Positions 43,897 to 51,911 of a stretch of DNA of 64,000 nucleotides are shown piece by piece. The notes beneath the pieces are model-generated. The model made no database searches, was not told the origin of the DNA, and saw nothing but the letters and a program-made list of their open reading frames with translations. This DNA is from Verrucosispora sp. WMMD573. GTDB lineage: Bacteria; Actinomycetota; Actinomycetes; Mycobacteriales; Micromonosporaceae. Location: the NCBI RefSeq assembly GCF_027497175.1, contig NZ_CP114901.1:6138001-6202000 (forward strand). The letters run 5' to 3'. Within the stretch, counting starts at the first letter, position 1, and every line of letters starts with the position of its first letter. A program made the translations under genes and the position numbers.

Positions 43897-46788
43897 TCAG
43901 GGGTCGGTGAGCAGGTTGAGGCGGTGGGCGAGGGCGGCGGCCTCGACGCGGTTGGTCACGTCGAGCTTCGCGATGATCCGGGAGACGTGCACGCTCGCCG
44001 TCTTGGGCGAGATGAACAGCTGCTCGGCGATGCGGCTGTTGCTGTGTCCCGCGGCGACCAGACGTAACACCTCACGCTCCCGCTCGGTCAGCAGATCCGC
44101 GCCGGGTCGACCGTTGCCGGCACCACGTAGGCCCACGCGGCGGGCCAGGGTGGCGGCCCGTTCGGCGAGCCGTACCGCGCCGAGCCCATCGGCCAGCCTC
44201 GCCGCCTCACTCACCGCCGCGCCGACCTCGTCGCGCTCCCCCGCTCCCGCCGCCGCCTCGGCGTAGCCCAGCAGCACCCGCGCCAGCTCTCCGGGCTGAC
44301 CGGCGGTCCGCCAGGCCGCGACCGCCGTCCGCCAGGCGGCGAGCGTCTCGGCACCGGAGGCTCCGCAGGCGACCACCTCGGCGGCGTACGCCCGCTCGGC
44401 GGGAAACCGGGCCGCGACGCCGCCGGCCAGCGCGGCGACCTCGACGGCCAGCGCCTCGTCGCCGACGTGCCGGGCGACCCGGGCCGCCGCGGCCAGCACC
44501 GGCCAGCTGTACCGGGGATAGTCGACGATCGCCGCATCGGTCAGGCACGCCTGTGCCGCCCGCAGCGCCTCGACCCGGTCGTCGGTCGCCAGCGCCGTCT
44601 CCAGCCGCAGCAGGTGCAGCGGAAGCCGGTTGTGCGGATGCAGGTACGGCTTGGTGAGGAAGCTCAGCGCCCGAGCGACGGTCTCGTCGGCACGGGGATG
44701 CCCCTGCGCCAGTCGCAACACGGCCCGCAGTTGCAGCCAGTGCAGGCCGGAGACGCCCGGCGGGTCGAGCCGGGCCGCCTCGGCGCATACCTGGTCGGCC
44801 TCCGCCCAACGGCCCAGCGCCAGCAGCGCCTCCGCCCGGTTCGAGAGCAGGTACGCCCCGGTGGAGCGGCTGATGCCGACCCGACGCGCCTCGCTCACCC
44901 CGTCGGCCGCAGCCTGCGCCGACTCGTCGTACCGGCCCAGCTCGAACAGCACGTCGGAGATGTGCACCAGGGCGCTGACCAGCGCCGGCGCCTCCCCGGC
45001 GGTACGCGCCAACGCCTCGCACCGGCGCAGCTCGGCCAGCCCGAGATCCCCCGCTCCCTCCCGGCGTCTCAGCACCGCCAGCTGCACCAGCAGCAGGGCC
45101 CCTTCGGTGTCGGCTGCCTGCGCCGCGGTCACCACCTCGGCGGCGATCCGGGCCGCGTCGGCATGATCGATGCGGGCCAGGTGATCGGCGAGGTCGGCGA
45201 GCAGCCGCAGTCGGTCCGGGCCGTCCGACACCCCGGACACCAGCCGGTACGCCTCCCGCAGCTCGGCCGCGCCGTCGCTCTTGCCGAGCATGGCCAGCAT
45301 CCGGCCGCGCCGGTCCAGCAGCCGCGCCGCGCGCAGCGGCTGCTCACCGGTGTCCACCTCGGCCAGCGCGGCCCGGGTCAGGGTCAACGCACGCTGGTAG
45401 TCACCGGCGGTGGTTGCCGCGCTGAGCGTCTCCTCCAACAACGCGAGGTGGTCCATGCCGAGCCGGTCGGCGGCGTCGGGCACCAGTTCCCACAGCTCCA
45501 GCACCCGTTCCAGCAGCCGGGTCTGCTCCGCGTAGGCGTACCGGTCGGCGGCGGCGCAGGCGGCCACCCGGGCGGTCACCAGGGCCCGGGGATGGTCGTG
45601 GGCGGCGTACCAGTGGTGGGCGATCTCGGCCGGCGCCCGGCCGGCGGCGACCAGGTGCGGCTGCGCCTCGATGGCGGCGGCGAACCGGGCGTGCAGCCGG
45701 GCGTGTTCGCCGGGCAGCAACTCGTCGTGGACCGCCTCACGGACCAACGCGTGACGAAACTCGTAGTCGCCGTCCGGGTCGGCGACCAGCAGCTGCGCGG
45801 CGACGGCGGCTCGCAGGGCGTCGTCCAGTTCCCCTTCGGGCAGGCCGGCGACCTCGGCGAGCAGTTGGTGTGCCAGGCGATTGCCGCCGGCGGCGGCGAT
45901 CCGCAGCACCCGCTGGGCCGTCTCGGGTAGCCGGTCCACCCGGGCCAGCAGCAGATCGCGCAGCGTCTCCGGCAGCGCGGCGCAGCCGATCGGGCTGCCG
46001 GCGGCGGCGAGCTCCTCGATGAACAGGGGATTGCCCTGCGTACGGTCGTGGATGTCATCGACCGCGCGGGAGGCCGGCTCGGCACCGAGCAGCCCAGCGA
46101 GGACCGCCCCGGTGCCGTCGCGCTCCAACCGGGACAGCTCGATCCGCTCGACGCCCCGGGCCCGGTCCAGCTCCGCCAGGAAGGGCCGCAACGGATGCCC
46201 CCGGTGCAGTTCGTCGGTGCGGTAGGTGCAGACCAGCAGCAGCCGCCCGGTGCGGGCCGCCCGCACCAGGAAGCCGATGAGGTCGCGGGTGGACCGGTCC
46301 GCCCAGTGCAGATCCTCGATCACCAGGATCAGCGGCTGCGCGGCGGCGAGCCGGCCGAACAGCTGGGCGACCAGTTCGAACAGGTAGCCCCGGGGGGCGT
46401 CCGAGGGCGGTCCGGCGGCGGGCGCGGTGGCACCGGCCGGCCGGGCCAGCTCCGGCAGCAGGCGGGCGAACTCGGCGTCGTACCCGTCGAGGACGCCGGT
46501 GCCGTCGCGGCGCAGCACCGCCCGCAGCACCGCGGCGAACGGGGCGAACGGCAGGCCGGCCTCGCCGAGTTCCAGGCACTGCCCGACCAGCAGGCGGGCG
46601 TCGTCGCCGACGGCGCGGCCGAACTCCTCCAGCAGGCGGGTCTTGCCGACCCCGGCCTCGCCACCGACCAGGACGGTGACCGGCTCCCCGGCGCGGGCGC
46701 GGCCGGCCGCCGCACGTAGTCGCGCCATCTCACGCTGGCGGCCGACGAGGACGGTGCTGGTGGGGCGGACGGTCACGGCACCGAGCAT
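43897..46788 (-). CDS. LuxR-family ATPase regulator (LAL/MalT type)
   Basis: A 963-residue STAND-type regulator. The N-terminal NTPase has Walker A GGEAGVGKTRLLEEF (about residue 42) and Walker B ILVIEDLHWADRST (about 160). A long helical TPR-like region spans roughly 400-880, and a C-terminal LuxR HTH follows (LLTEREREVLRLVAAGHSNS, ISPKTASVHVSRIIAKLD). Such LAL proteins act as activators, often of secondary-metabolite or sugar genes; the inducer and targets are not evident. The GTG at 46776 is an alternative start. A 56-residue gene lies upstream on the same strand. Confidence 0.93.
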   Translation of the reverse strand: MLGAVTVRPTSTVLVGRQREMARLRAAAGRARAGEPVTVLVGGEAGVGKTRLLEEFGRAVGDDARLLVGQCLELGEAGLPFAPFAAVLRAVLRRDGTGVLDGYDAEFARLLPELARPAGATAPAAGPPSDAPRGYLFELVAQLFGRLAAAQPLILVIEDLHWADRSTRDLIGFLVRAARTGRLLLVCTYRTDELHRGHPLRPFLAELDRARGVERIELSRLERDGTGAVLAGLLGAEPASRAVDDIHDRTQGNPLFIEELAAAGSPIGCAALPETLRDLLLARVDRLPETAQRVLRIAAAGGNRLAHQLLAEVAGLPEGELDDALRAAVAAQLLVADPDGDYEFRHALVREAVHDELLPGEHARLHARFAAAIEAQPHLVAAGRAPAEIAHHWYAAHDHPRALVTARVAACAAADRYAYAEQTRLLERVLELWELVPDAADRLGMDHLALLEETLSAATTAGDYQRALTLTRAALAEVDTGEQPLRAARLLDRRGRMLAMLGKSDGAAELREAYRLVSGVSDGPDRLRLLADLADHLARIDHADAARIAAEVVTAAQAADTEGALLLVQLAVLRRREGAGDLGLAELRRCEALARTAGEAPALVSALVHISDVLFELGRYDESAQAAADGVSEARRVGISRSTGAYLLSNRAEALLALGRWAEADQVCAEAARLDPPGVSGLHWLQLRAVLRLAQGHPRADETVARALSFLTKPYLHPHNRLPLHLLRLETALATDDRVEALRAAQACLTDAAIVDYPRYSWPVLAAAARVARHVGDEALAVEVAALAGGVAARFPAERAYAAEVVACGASGAETLAAWRTAVAAWRTAGQPGELARVLLGYAEAAAGAGERDEVGAAVSEAARLADGLGAVRLAERAATLARRVGLRGAGNGRPGADLLTEREREVLRLVAAGHSNSRIAEQLFISPKTASVHVSRIIAKLDVTNRVEAAALAHRLNLLTDP

Positions 46789-46868
46789 GCCACGCCCGCT
46801 GTCGCCCGCCCGCCGCCCGCTGTCCTCCCGGCCTCCGGCTCCCCGGTCGTCTGCTCCCGGGTCGGCGC

Positions 46869-47039
46869 TCAGTGGCGTGCCTCGTCGGTACGCGCCCGAT
46901 GGTGCCGGCGGTTCAGCCAGCCGCGTGCCGGGCGGTGCGGCAGCGACCGGGCCAGCCGGTCCTGGGCGGCCTCGGCCCGCAGCTCCGCGGCGTGCGTACG
47001 GTAGAGGGTGAGCATGAGGTTGGCGTCGTGACCGAACAT
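46869..47039 (-). CDS. Small basic protein upstream of the LuxR-type gene
   Basis: A 56-residue protein beginning MFGHDANLMLTLYRTHA, with a helical AELRAEAAQDRLARSL and an Arg/His-rich tail. Ribosome site AGGGAG seven bases before the ATG. Similar short proteins opening with a hydrophobic helix and ending in RR-rich tails are frequent in this group of organisms, but I know no function. It could form a unit with the regulator, 80 bases downstream. Confidence 0.6.
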   Translation of the reverse strand: MFGHDANLMLTLYRTHAAELRAEAAQDRLARSLPHRPARGWLNRRHHRARTDEARH

Positions 47040-47222
47040 GGCGCGCTCCCTGCGAATCGTCGTCAACTGGTGACTTCGACTCTGCTCGCGAAGGTGCCGC
47101 CGGGGCATGGGCACCGCGCCTGATCTGTGCCCACTCGCCCTCCTTACGCCGGGTCGCCGGCGGCATAGCGGGCTCGTAAGGTACTCAGCCGGCCGCAGAT
47201 CAACGGTGCGGCAGGCGACCAC

Positions 47223-47228
47223 TAGACT
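47223..47228 (+). promoter_or_regulatory. Leaderless-type -10 box (TAGACT)
   Basis: TAGACT is followed by 7 bases and the ATG at 47236, deciding that start. Confidence 0.6.
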
Positions 47229-47235
47229 CGACGGC

Positions 47236-47925
47236 ATGGCAAAGCCCCAGGAGAAGGTCTCGTTCGGCCAGCGGCTGAAGCAGATCGGGTTGGTGTTCCG
47301 GTTCACCGCCAAGCAGGACAAGTGGTTCGCCCCCTTGGCCACCGGTGCGGTGCTGATCCCGCTTGCGCTGACCGTGGTCGCGGTCGCGCTCTGGGGCTGG
47401 CTGTGGTTGCCGCTGGGCATTCTGCTCGCCCTGCTCTGCCTGCTGATCGTGCTCAACCTCCGGTCGAACCGGGCGATGATGAACGCGGCCGAGGGGCAGC
47501 CGGGCGCCGCCGCGCAGATCATGGAGAACATGCGCGGTGACTGGCGGGTCTCCCCGGCGGTCAGCTCGACCACCCAGATGGACATGGTGCACCTGGTCAT
47601 CGGGCGGCCCGGCGTGATCCTGCTGGCGGAGGGCAACCCGCAGCGGGTGCGCGGCCTGCTCGGCCAGGAGAAGCGTCGGCTGGCCAAGGTGATCGGCAAC
47701 GCCCCGCTCTACGACTACGTCATCGGGCAGGAGGAAGGCGAGCTGCCGATCCGCAAGCTGCGGATGACGCTGATGCGGCTGCCCCGCAACCTCAGCGGCA
47801 AGGACGTCAACTCGCTGGACAAGCGCCTCAAGGCGCTCACCTCCCGGCCCCAGATGCCCAAGGGCGCCATCCCCAAGAACCTCCGCCCGCCGCGCGGCGC
47901 GTCCCGCCAGATGCGCGGCCGCTGA
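47236..47925 (+). CDS. DUF4191 membrane protein
   Basis: 229 residues, matching the DUF4191 family (Rv2219-like, found between lipA and glnA in actinobacteria). Two adjacent transmembrane helices (about residues 33-75) follow a basic N-terminus (KPQEKVSFGQRLKQIG). A cytoplasmic domain then carries the conserved MVHLVIGRPGVILLAEG and RKVIGN-like segments. The tail is basic. The biochemical role is not known. Convergent with the RDD gene. Confidence 0.9.
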   Translation: MAKPQEKVSFGQRLKQIGLVFRFTAKQDKWFAPLATGAVLIPLALTVVAVALWGWLWLPLGILLALLCLLIVLNLRSNRAMMNAAEGQPGAAAQIMENMRGDWRVSPAVSSTTQMDMVHLVIGRPGVILLAEGNPQRVRGLLGQEKRRLAKVIGNAPLYDYVIGQEEGELPIRKLRMTLMRLPRNLSGKDVNSLDKRLKALTSRPQMPKGAIPKNLRPPRGASRQMRGR

Positions 47926-48088
47926 GCCCAGCGAACCCGCGAGCGGCCGGTCCGGTGCACGAGGGCCCGCGGCAGGGCGCCCGGGCGGGGCCGGCCCTCC
48001 GAATGGCTCGGTGTCGTCCGCCATCTGGGCATTCGTTCGGCGCGCCGCCGAGTCAGTGTGCAGGCGCGGGCTCGCGCGGGAGGGCGGA

Positions 48089-48487
48089 TCAGCGCGGTGC
48101 GGGGGTGACGACCGAGCCGGTGAGGCGGTCGTGCAGGCCACGCCGGTGCTGGTCCATCAGCAGGGCCGGCACGACCAGGGCCAGCAGCACACCCCGCAGC
48201 AGCGCCCGGAGCAGACCGATCCGGCCGCCGTCGGTCCAGTCGACGCACCGGATCCGGGTCAGGTACATGCCGGGGGTCTGGGCGAACAGGCCCAGGAAGA
48301 CGCCGTACAGCAGGATCAGCACCAGCACGGGCGCCCAGGCGTCCCTCGTGGGGCTGGCGAACAGGCCCGACGCGAGCAGGCAGAGAATCCAGTCGATGAC
48401 CAGCGCCCCGAACCGGCGGCCCAGGTCGGCCGGGACGAAGGCGGGATCCGCGGCGGGGGGTGGCAAGGGGCTCGGCTGGGTGGTCAC
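48089..48487 (-). CDS. RDD-family membrane protein
   Basis: 132 residues with the RDD opening LGRRFGALVIDWILCLL (Arg-Asp pattern) after a Pro-rich N-terminus, and two to three transmembrane helices. RDD proteins are poorly characterised and some affect ion transport. It corresponds to Rv2219A by position next to glnA. GTG start with a leaderless promoter; the longer in-frame ATG start is not supported. Confidence 0.88.
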   Translation of the reverse strand: MTTQPSPLPPPAADPAFVPADLGRRFGALVIDWILCLLASGLFASPTRDAWAPVLVLILLYGVFLGLFAQTPGMYLTRIRCVDWTDGGRIGLLRALLRGVLLALVVPALLMDQHRRGLHDRLTGSVVTPAPR

Positions 48488-48494
48488 CCGCACG

Positions 48495-48500
48495 AGCCTA
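48495..48500 (-). promoter_or_regulatory. Leaderless-type -10 box (TAGGCT)
   Basis: On the minus strand TAGGCT is followed by 7 bases and the GTG at 48487. Confidence 0.6.
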
Positions 48501-48686
48501 GTCAGCGCGGCAGCCGGCGCGGTGCAGGCCCGGGGTCTGGCGGCAACCGGACCGGCGCCGGGCGCGCCGACGCGGAGCGCCAAAAAGGACCAATCTCATC
48601 AAGCTTCACTACACTGGCACAGCCGGACCCGTTCCTCGGGTTGAGGTGTCCGGGTCAGGCGCCCGGGGTGACCCAACGCGAGGGAC

Positions 48687-48702
48687 GTAACACGGCAGAA
48701 AC
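48687..48702 (+). promoter_or_regulatory. GlnR-box-like site upstream of glnA
   Basis: GTAAC, six bases (ACGGCA), then GAAAC: an exact match to the half-site pair bound by the actinobacterial nitrogen regulator GlnR. It lies 80 bases before the glnA start codon. A weaker GTGAC at 48668 may belong to a second half-site. Confidence 0.75.
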
Positions 48703-48781
48703 ACTGGAGACATGGCCGGGCAACCGCACGGCCATAGCGTCGCCAGGAGCCTAGCTATCCGTGGACGTGCCAGGAGGACGA

Positions 48782-50206
48782 GTGTTCGCCAATCCCGAGG
48801 AACTCCTGCGTTACCTCAAGAACGAGGACGTGAAGTTCGTCGACGTTCGTTTCTGTGACCTGCCCGGCGTCATGCAGCACTTCAACCTGCCGGTGGAGTC
48901 CGTCGACGACGACTTCTTCACCAACGGTCTCGCTTTCGACGGGTCGTCGATCCGCGGCTTCCAGGCGATCCACGAGTCGGACATGCTCCTGCTCCCGGAC
49001 GTCGCCACCGCCTTCATCGACCCGTTCCGCGCGCAGAAGACCCTCGCGCTGAACTTCTTCATCCACGACCCGTTCACCCGCGAGGCGTACTCGCGTGACC
49101 CGCGTAACGTGGCGAAGAAGGCCGAGGCCTTCCTGGCCGCCAGCGGCATCGCCGACACCGCCTACTTCGGCCCGGAGGCGGAGTTCTACATCTTCGACTC
49201 CATCCGCCACGAGACCTCCGCGAACCAGGCCTACTACTACATCGACTCGATCGAGGGCGCCTGGAACACCGGCCGTGAGGAGGAGGGCGGCAACCGCGGC
49301 TACAAGACCGCGTACAAGGGTGGTTACTTCCCGGTGCCGCCGGTCGACCACTACGCCGACCTGCGTGACCAGATCGTCCGCCGACTGATCGACACCGGAT
49401 TCACCGTGGAGCGCTCGCACCACGAGGTCGGCACCGCCGGCCAGGCGGAGATCAACTACAAGTTCTCCACCCTGCTGCACGCCGGTGACCAGCTCCAGCT
49501 CTTCAAGTACATCGTGAAGAACACCGCCTGGGCAGCCGGCAAGACCGCCACCTTCATGCCCAAGCCGCTCTTCGGCGACAACGGCTCCGGCATGCACACC
49601 CACCAGAGCCTCTGGCTGGGCGGCGAGCCGCTCTTCTACGACGAGACCGGCTACGCCGGCCTGTCCGACACCGCCCGCTGGTACATCGGCGGTCTGCTGC
49701 ACCACGCGCCGTCGCTGCTGGCCTTCACCAACCCGACGGTCAACTCGTACCGTCGCCTGGTCCCGGGCTTCGAGGCGCCGGTCAACCTGGTCTACTCGCA
49801 GCGCAACCGCTCCGCCTGTACCCGCATCCCGGTCACCGGCAGCAACCCGAAGGCCAAGCGGGTCGAGTTCCGGGTGCCGGACCCGTCGGCCAACGTCTAC
49901 CTCGCCTTCTCGGCGATGCTGATGGCCGGCCTGGACGGCATCAAGAGCAAGATCGAGCCGCCAGCGCCGATCGACAAGGACCTCTACGACCTCCCGCCGG
50001 AGGAGTGGGGCGACGTCAAGCAGGTGCCGGGCTCCCTGCCGGCCGTGCTCGACTCGCTGGAGGCCGACCACGACTACCTGCTCGACGGTGGCGTCTTCAC
50101 CCCAGACCTGATCTCCACCTGGATCGACTGGAAGCGGGCCAACGAGGTCGACCCGGTGCGTCTGCGCCCGACCCCGCACGAGTTCGCGATGTACTTCGAC
50201 TGCTGA
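48782..50206 (+). CDS. glnA: Glutamine synthetase type I
   Basis: ATP-dependent glutamine formation from glutamate and ammonia; dodecameric. 474 residues from GTG 48782, giving [19 protein letters not shown], with AGGAGG upstream. Seen: [15 protein letters not shown], the ATP site [18 protein letters not shown], the [17 protein letters not shown] flap, and the adenylylation site [10 protein letters not shown] with Tyr at about 402. The modifying enzyme GlnE is encoded 7 kb downstream. A GlnR box lies in the promoter. An in-frame GTG at 48761 is less likely because it would precede the ribosome site. Confidence 0.97.
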   Translation: MFANPEELLRYLKNEDVKFVDVRFCDLPGVMQHFNLPVESVDDDFFTNGLAFDGSSIRGFQAIHESDMLLLPDVATAFIDPFRAQKTLALNFFIHDPFTREAYSRDPRNVAKKAEAFLAASGIADTAYFGPEAEFYIFDSIRHETSANQAYYYIDSIEGAWNTGREEEGGNRGYKTAYKGGYFPVPPVDHYADLRDQIVRRLIDTGFTVERSHHEVGTAGQAEINYKFSTLLHAGDQLQLFKYIVKNTAWAAGKTATFMPKPLFGDNGSGMHTHQSLWLGGEPLFYDETGYAGLSDTARWYIGGLLHHAPSLLAFTNPTVNSYRRLVPGFEAPVNLVYSQRNRSACTRIPVTGSNPKAKRVEFRVPDPSANVYLAFSAMLMAGLDGIKSKIEPPAPIDKDLYDLPPEEWGDVKQVPGSLPAVLDSLEADHDYLLDGGVFTPDLISTWIDWKRANEVDPVRLRPTPHEFAMYFDC

Positions 50207-50224
50207 TCTCACTCAGCGCCGTCC

Positions 50225-50255
50225 GGGCCGGCTCCGCACCACGCGGAGCCGGCCC
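50225..50255 (+). terminator. Terminator hairpin after glnA
   Basis: Perfect 13-bp stem (GGGCCGGCTCCGC) with a 5-base loop, 18 bases after the stop. Confidence 0.88.
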
Positions 50256-50290
50256 GCGGCGTTTCGGCAAACCGATACCTTCGCGTCCGA

Positions 50291-50296
50291 TATATT
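50291..50296 (+). promoter_or_regulatory. Leaderless-type -10 box (TATATT) of the PadR gene
   Basis: TATATT is followed by 6 bases and the GTG at 50303. The surrounding CGATAC-N11-GATATAT stretch is a candidate self-operator. Confidence 0.55.
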
Positions 50297-50302
50297 GAGG
50301 GC

Positions 50303-50662
50303 GTGGACACTCCGCTACGCGAACCCACCTTCCTCATCCTGACCGCGCTCGCCCGCGAGCCGATGCACGGCTACGCGATCATCGGCGAGGTCGCGGCCCT
50401 CTCCGACGGGCGGCTCTCGCTACGCCCCGGCACCCTCTACGGCGCGCTGGACCGGCTCACCGATGCCGGCCTGGTCGAACTGGACCGGGAGGAGACCGTC
50501 GACGGGCGGTTACGCCGCTACTACCGCCTCTCCCCCACCGGTGACGCCACGCTGGCCGTCGAGACCGAACGGCTACGGCGCAACGTCGAGGCGGCCACCG
50601 CCAGGCTGCGCGCCCGTGCGGTGCGCCCGCTCGCACCGCGTACCGCCGGAGGTATGGCATGA
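50303..50662 (+). CDS. PadR-family transcriptional regulator
   Basis: 119 residues with the PadR winged helix: FLILTALAREPMHGYAII, LRPGTLYGALDRLTDAGL and the wing RRYYRLSPTGDATL. Short (PadR-s1-like) C-terminal helix. Its stop overlaps the ATG of a membrane protein gene (ATGA), a common arrangement in which PadR controls its operon partner. Confidence 0.93.
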   Translation: MDTPLREPTFLILTALAREPMHGYAIIGEVAALSDGRLSLRPGTLYGALDRLTDAGLVELDREETVDGRLRRYYRLSPTGDATLAVETERLRRNVEAATARLRARAVRPLAPRTAGGMA

Positions 50663-51627
50663 GCAAGCTGGAGCGCCGATACCGGCATCTGCTGCGGGCG
50701 TACCCGCCGGACTACCGCCACGACCGGGGCGACGAGATCGTCGGGACGTACCTCGACCTGGCGGAACCGCGACGGCGCTGGCCCTCCCTCGCGGACGCCG
50801 CCGACCTCGTGCGGGGTGGCCTCCGCCAGCGGCTGCGGGCCGCCGGCGCCACCGACCTGATTCCCGGGGTACGCCTCGCGGCGCTGCTCGCGCTGACCAC
50901 CGCCGCCTTCCTTGCCGGCTTCTGGACGATCGTCGAGCAGAGCCCACCGCCTGCCGAGGCGGGCGTGCCGGTGCTCGACCCGTTCGTGTCGACCGGCATC
51001 GTCGCGTGGCTGGCGTGGCTGGTGGCGGCGGTCCTCGTGCTCGTGGCACCGGGCCGACCGACTTGGGTCGCCATCGCGGTGGCGGTGGTGGCGACCGTGG
51101 CGGTTCTCCTGGCGAGCCCGCTCGCGGGCCTGCCCAGACCTCCGCTGCTGGTGCTGGTGCCACAGGCCGCCCTCGGTGTGCTGGCGCTCGCGGTCGACGG
51201 TCACCTGCCGTTGCCGGCTCGGGCTCTGCCGATCGTGGCAGCAGCGGGTGGCTACGTGTTCGGGCATGGCTTCTACTGGGACGCGTACCGGTGGAGCGCC
51301 GAACAGTTGCTACCGGCGACCGGGGCGGTGTTGCTGGGGGTTGCGGTGCTGCTCGCCGTCGGGTTGGCCATGCGGCGGGACTGGCGGGGTGGCTGGGCGG
51401 TGGTCGCCCTGCTCACCCCGGTCGGGCTGCTCAGCGTGCACATCCTGGCCGGGGCGGTGGACGGCCTCGGCGGCGCCCCGCGCCCGACCTACCCGACGCT
51501 TGTCGGTGCCGCTCTCACCGTCGGGTTGCTCGGGCCGGCCCTGCTGCCAGCCGCCGTCGCCCTGCGCCGTCGCATCGGCCGCAGCAACCCCGGCGAGCCC
51601 TGCCCCACCTGCGGCACCCGCCGCTGA
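50659..51627 (+). CDS. Multipass membrane protein in a PadR operon
   Basis: 322 residues. The first ~60 resemble the cytoplasmic helical lead of PadR-linked proteins (ERRYRHLLRAYPPDYRHDRG, EIVGTYLDLAEPRRRWPS). Eight or so transmembrane segments follow, and the end has a CPTCGTRR Cys pair. No transporter or enzyme motif is seen. Starts within the PadR stop codon. Its stop codon falls in the first unit of a 20-bp tandem repeat. Confidence 0.8.
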   Translation: MSKLERRYRHLLRAYPPDYRHDRGDEIVGTYLDLAEPRRRWPSLADAADLVRGGLRQRLRAAGATDLIPGVRLAALLALTTAAFLAGFWTIVEQSPPPAEAGVPVLDPFVSTGIVAWLAWLVAAVLVLVAPGRPTWVAIAVAVVATVAVLLASPLAGLPRPPLLVLVPQAALGVLALAVDGHLPLPARALPIVAAAGGYVFGHGFYWDAYRWSAEQLLPATGAVLLGVAVLLAVGLAMRRDWRGGWAVVALLTPVGLLSVHILAGAVDGLGGAPRPTYPTLVGAALTVGLLGPALLPAAVALRRRIGRSNPGEPCPTCGTRR

Positions 51628-51720
51628 CCGGCCCCGCCACCGCCGACCCGGCCCCACCACCGCCGACCCGGCCCCACCACCGCCGACCCGGCCCCGCCAC
51701 CGCCGACCCGGCCCCGCCAC
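51621..51720. repeat. 20-bp tandem repeat array (5 units)
   Basis: Five 20-bp units, the last four reading CGCCGACCCGGCCCC(A/G)CCAC and the first a diverged copy that holds the stop codon of the preceding gene. The remaining 51721-51911 bases hold a 9-bp inverted repeat (GTGGCAGTG at 51771, CACTGCCAC at 51813) and no gene. Confidence 0.93.
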
Positions 51721-51911
51721 CCCGACGCGAAGAGCCCGCACTGAGGACCCGCTCGGCAGGCCGAGCGACTGTGGCAGTGCAGCAGTCTTCGCACCGGCGT
51801 GTCGAGCGGCTTCACTGCCACGCTACGGCCGCGCAACCGCGCGCCCCAGGAGAGGGCAGATGGGCGGATCAGTTACGACTCGTCTGAGGAGTTAATGGGC
51901 AGTGCCGCCGG

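Noticed and set aside
47926..48088. GC-rich partial inverted repeats between the DUF4191 and RDD genes as a terminator
   Set aside because: Pairing is interrupted and long-looped; not clear enough to report as a terminator.
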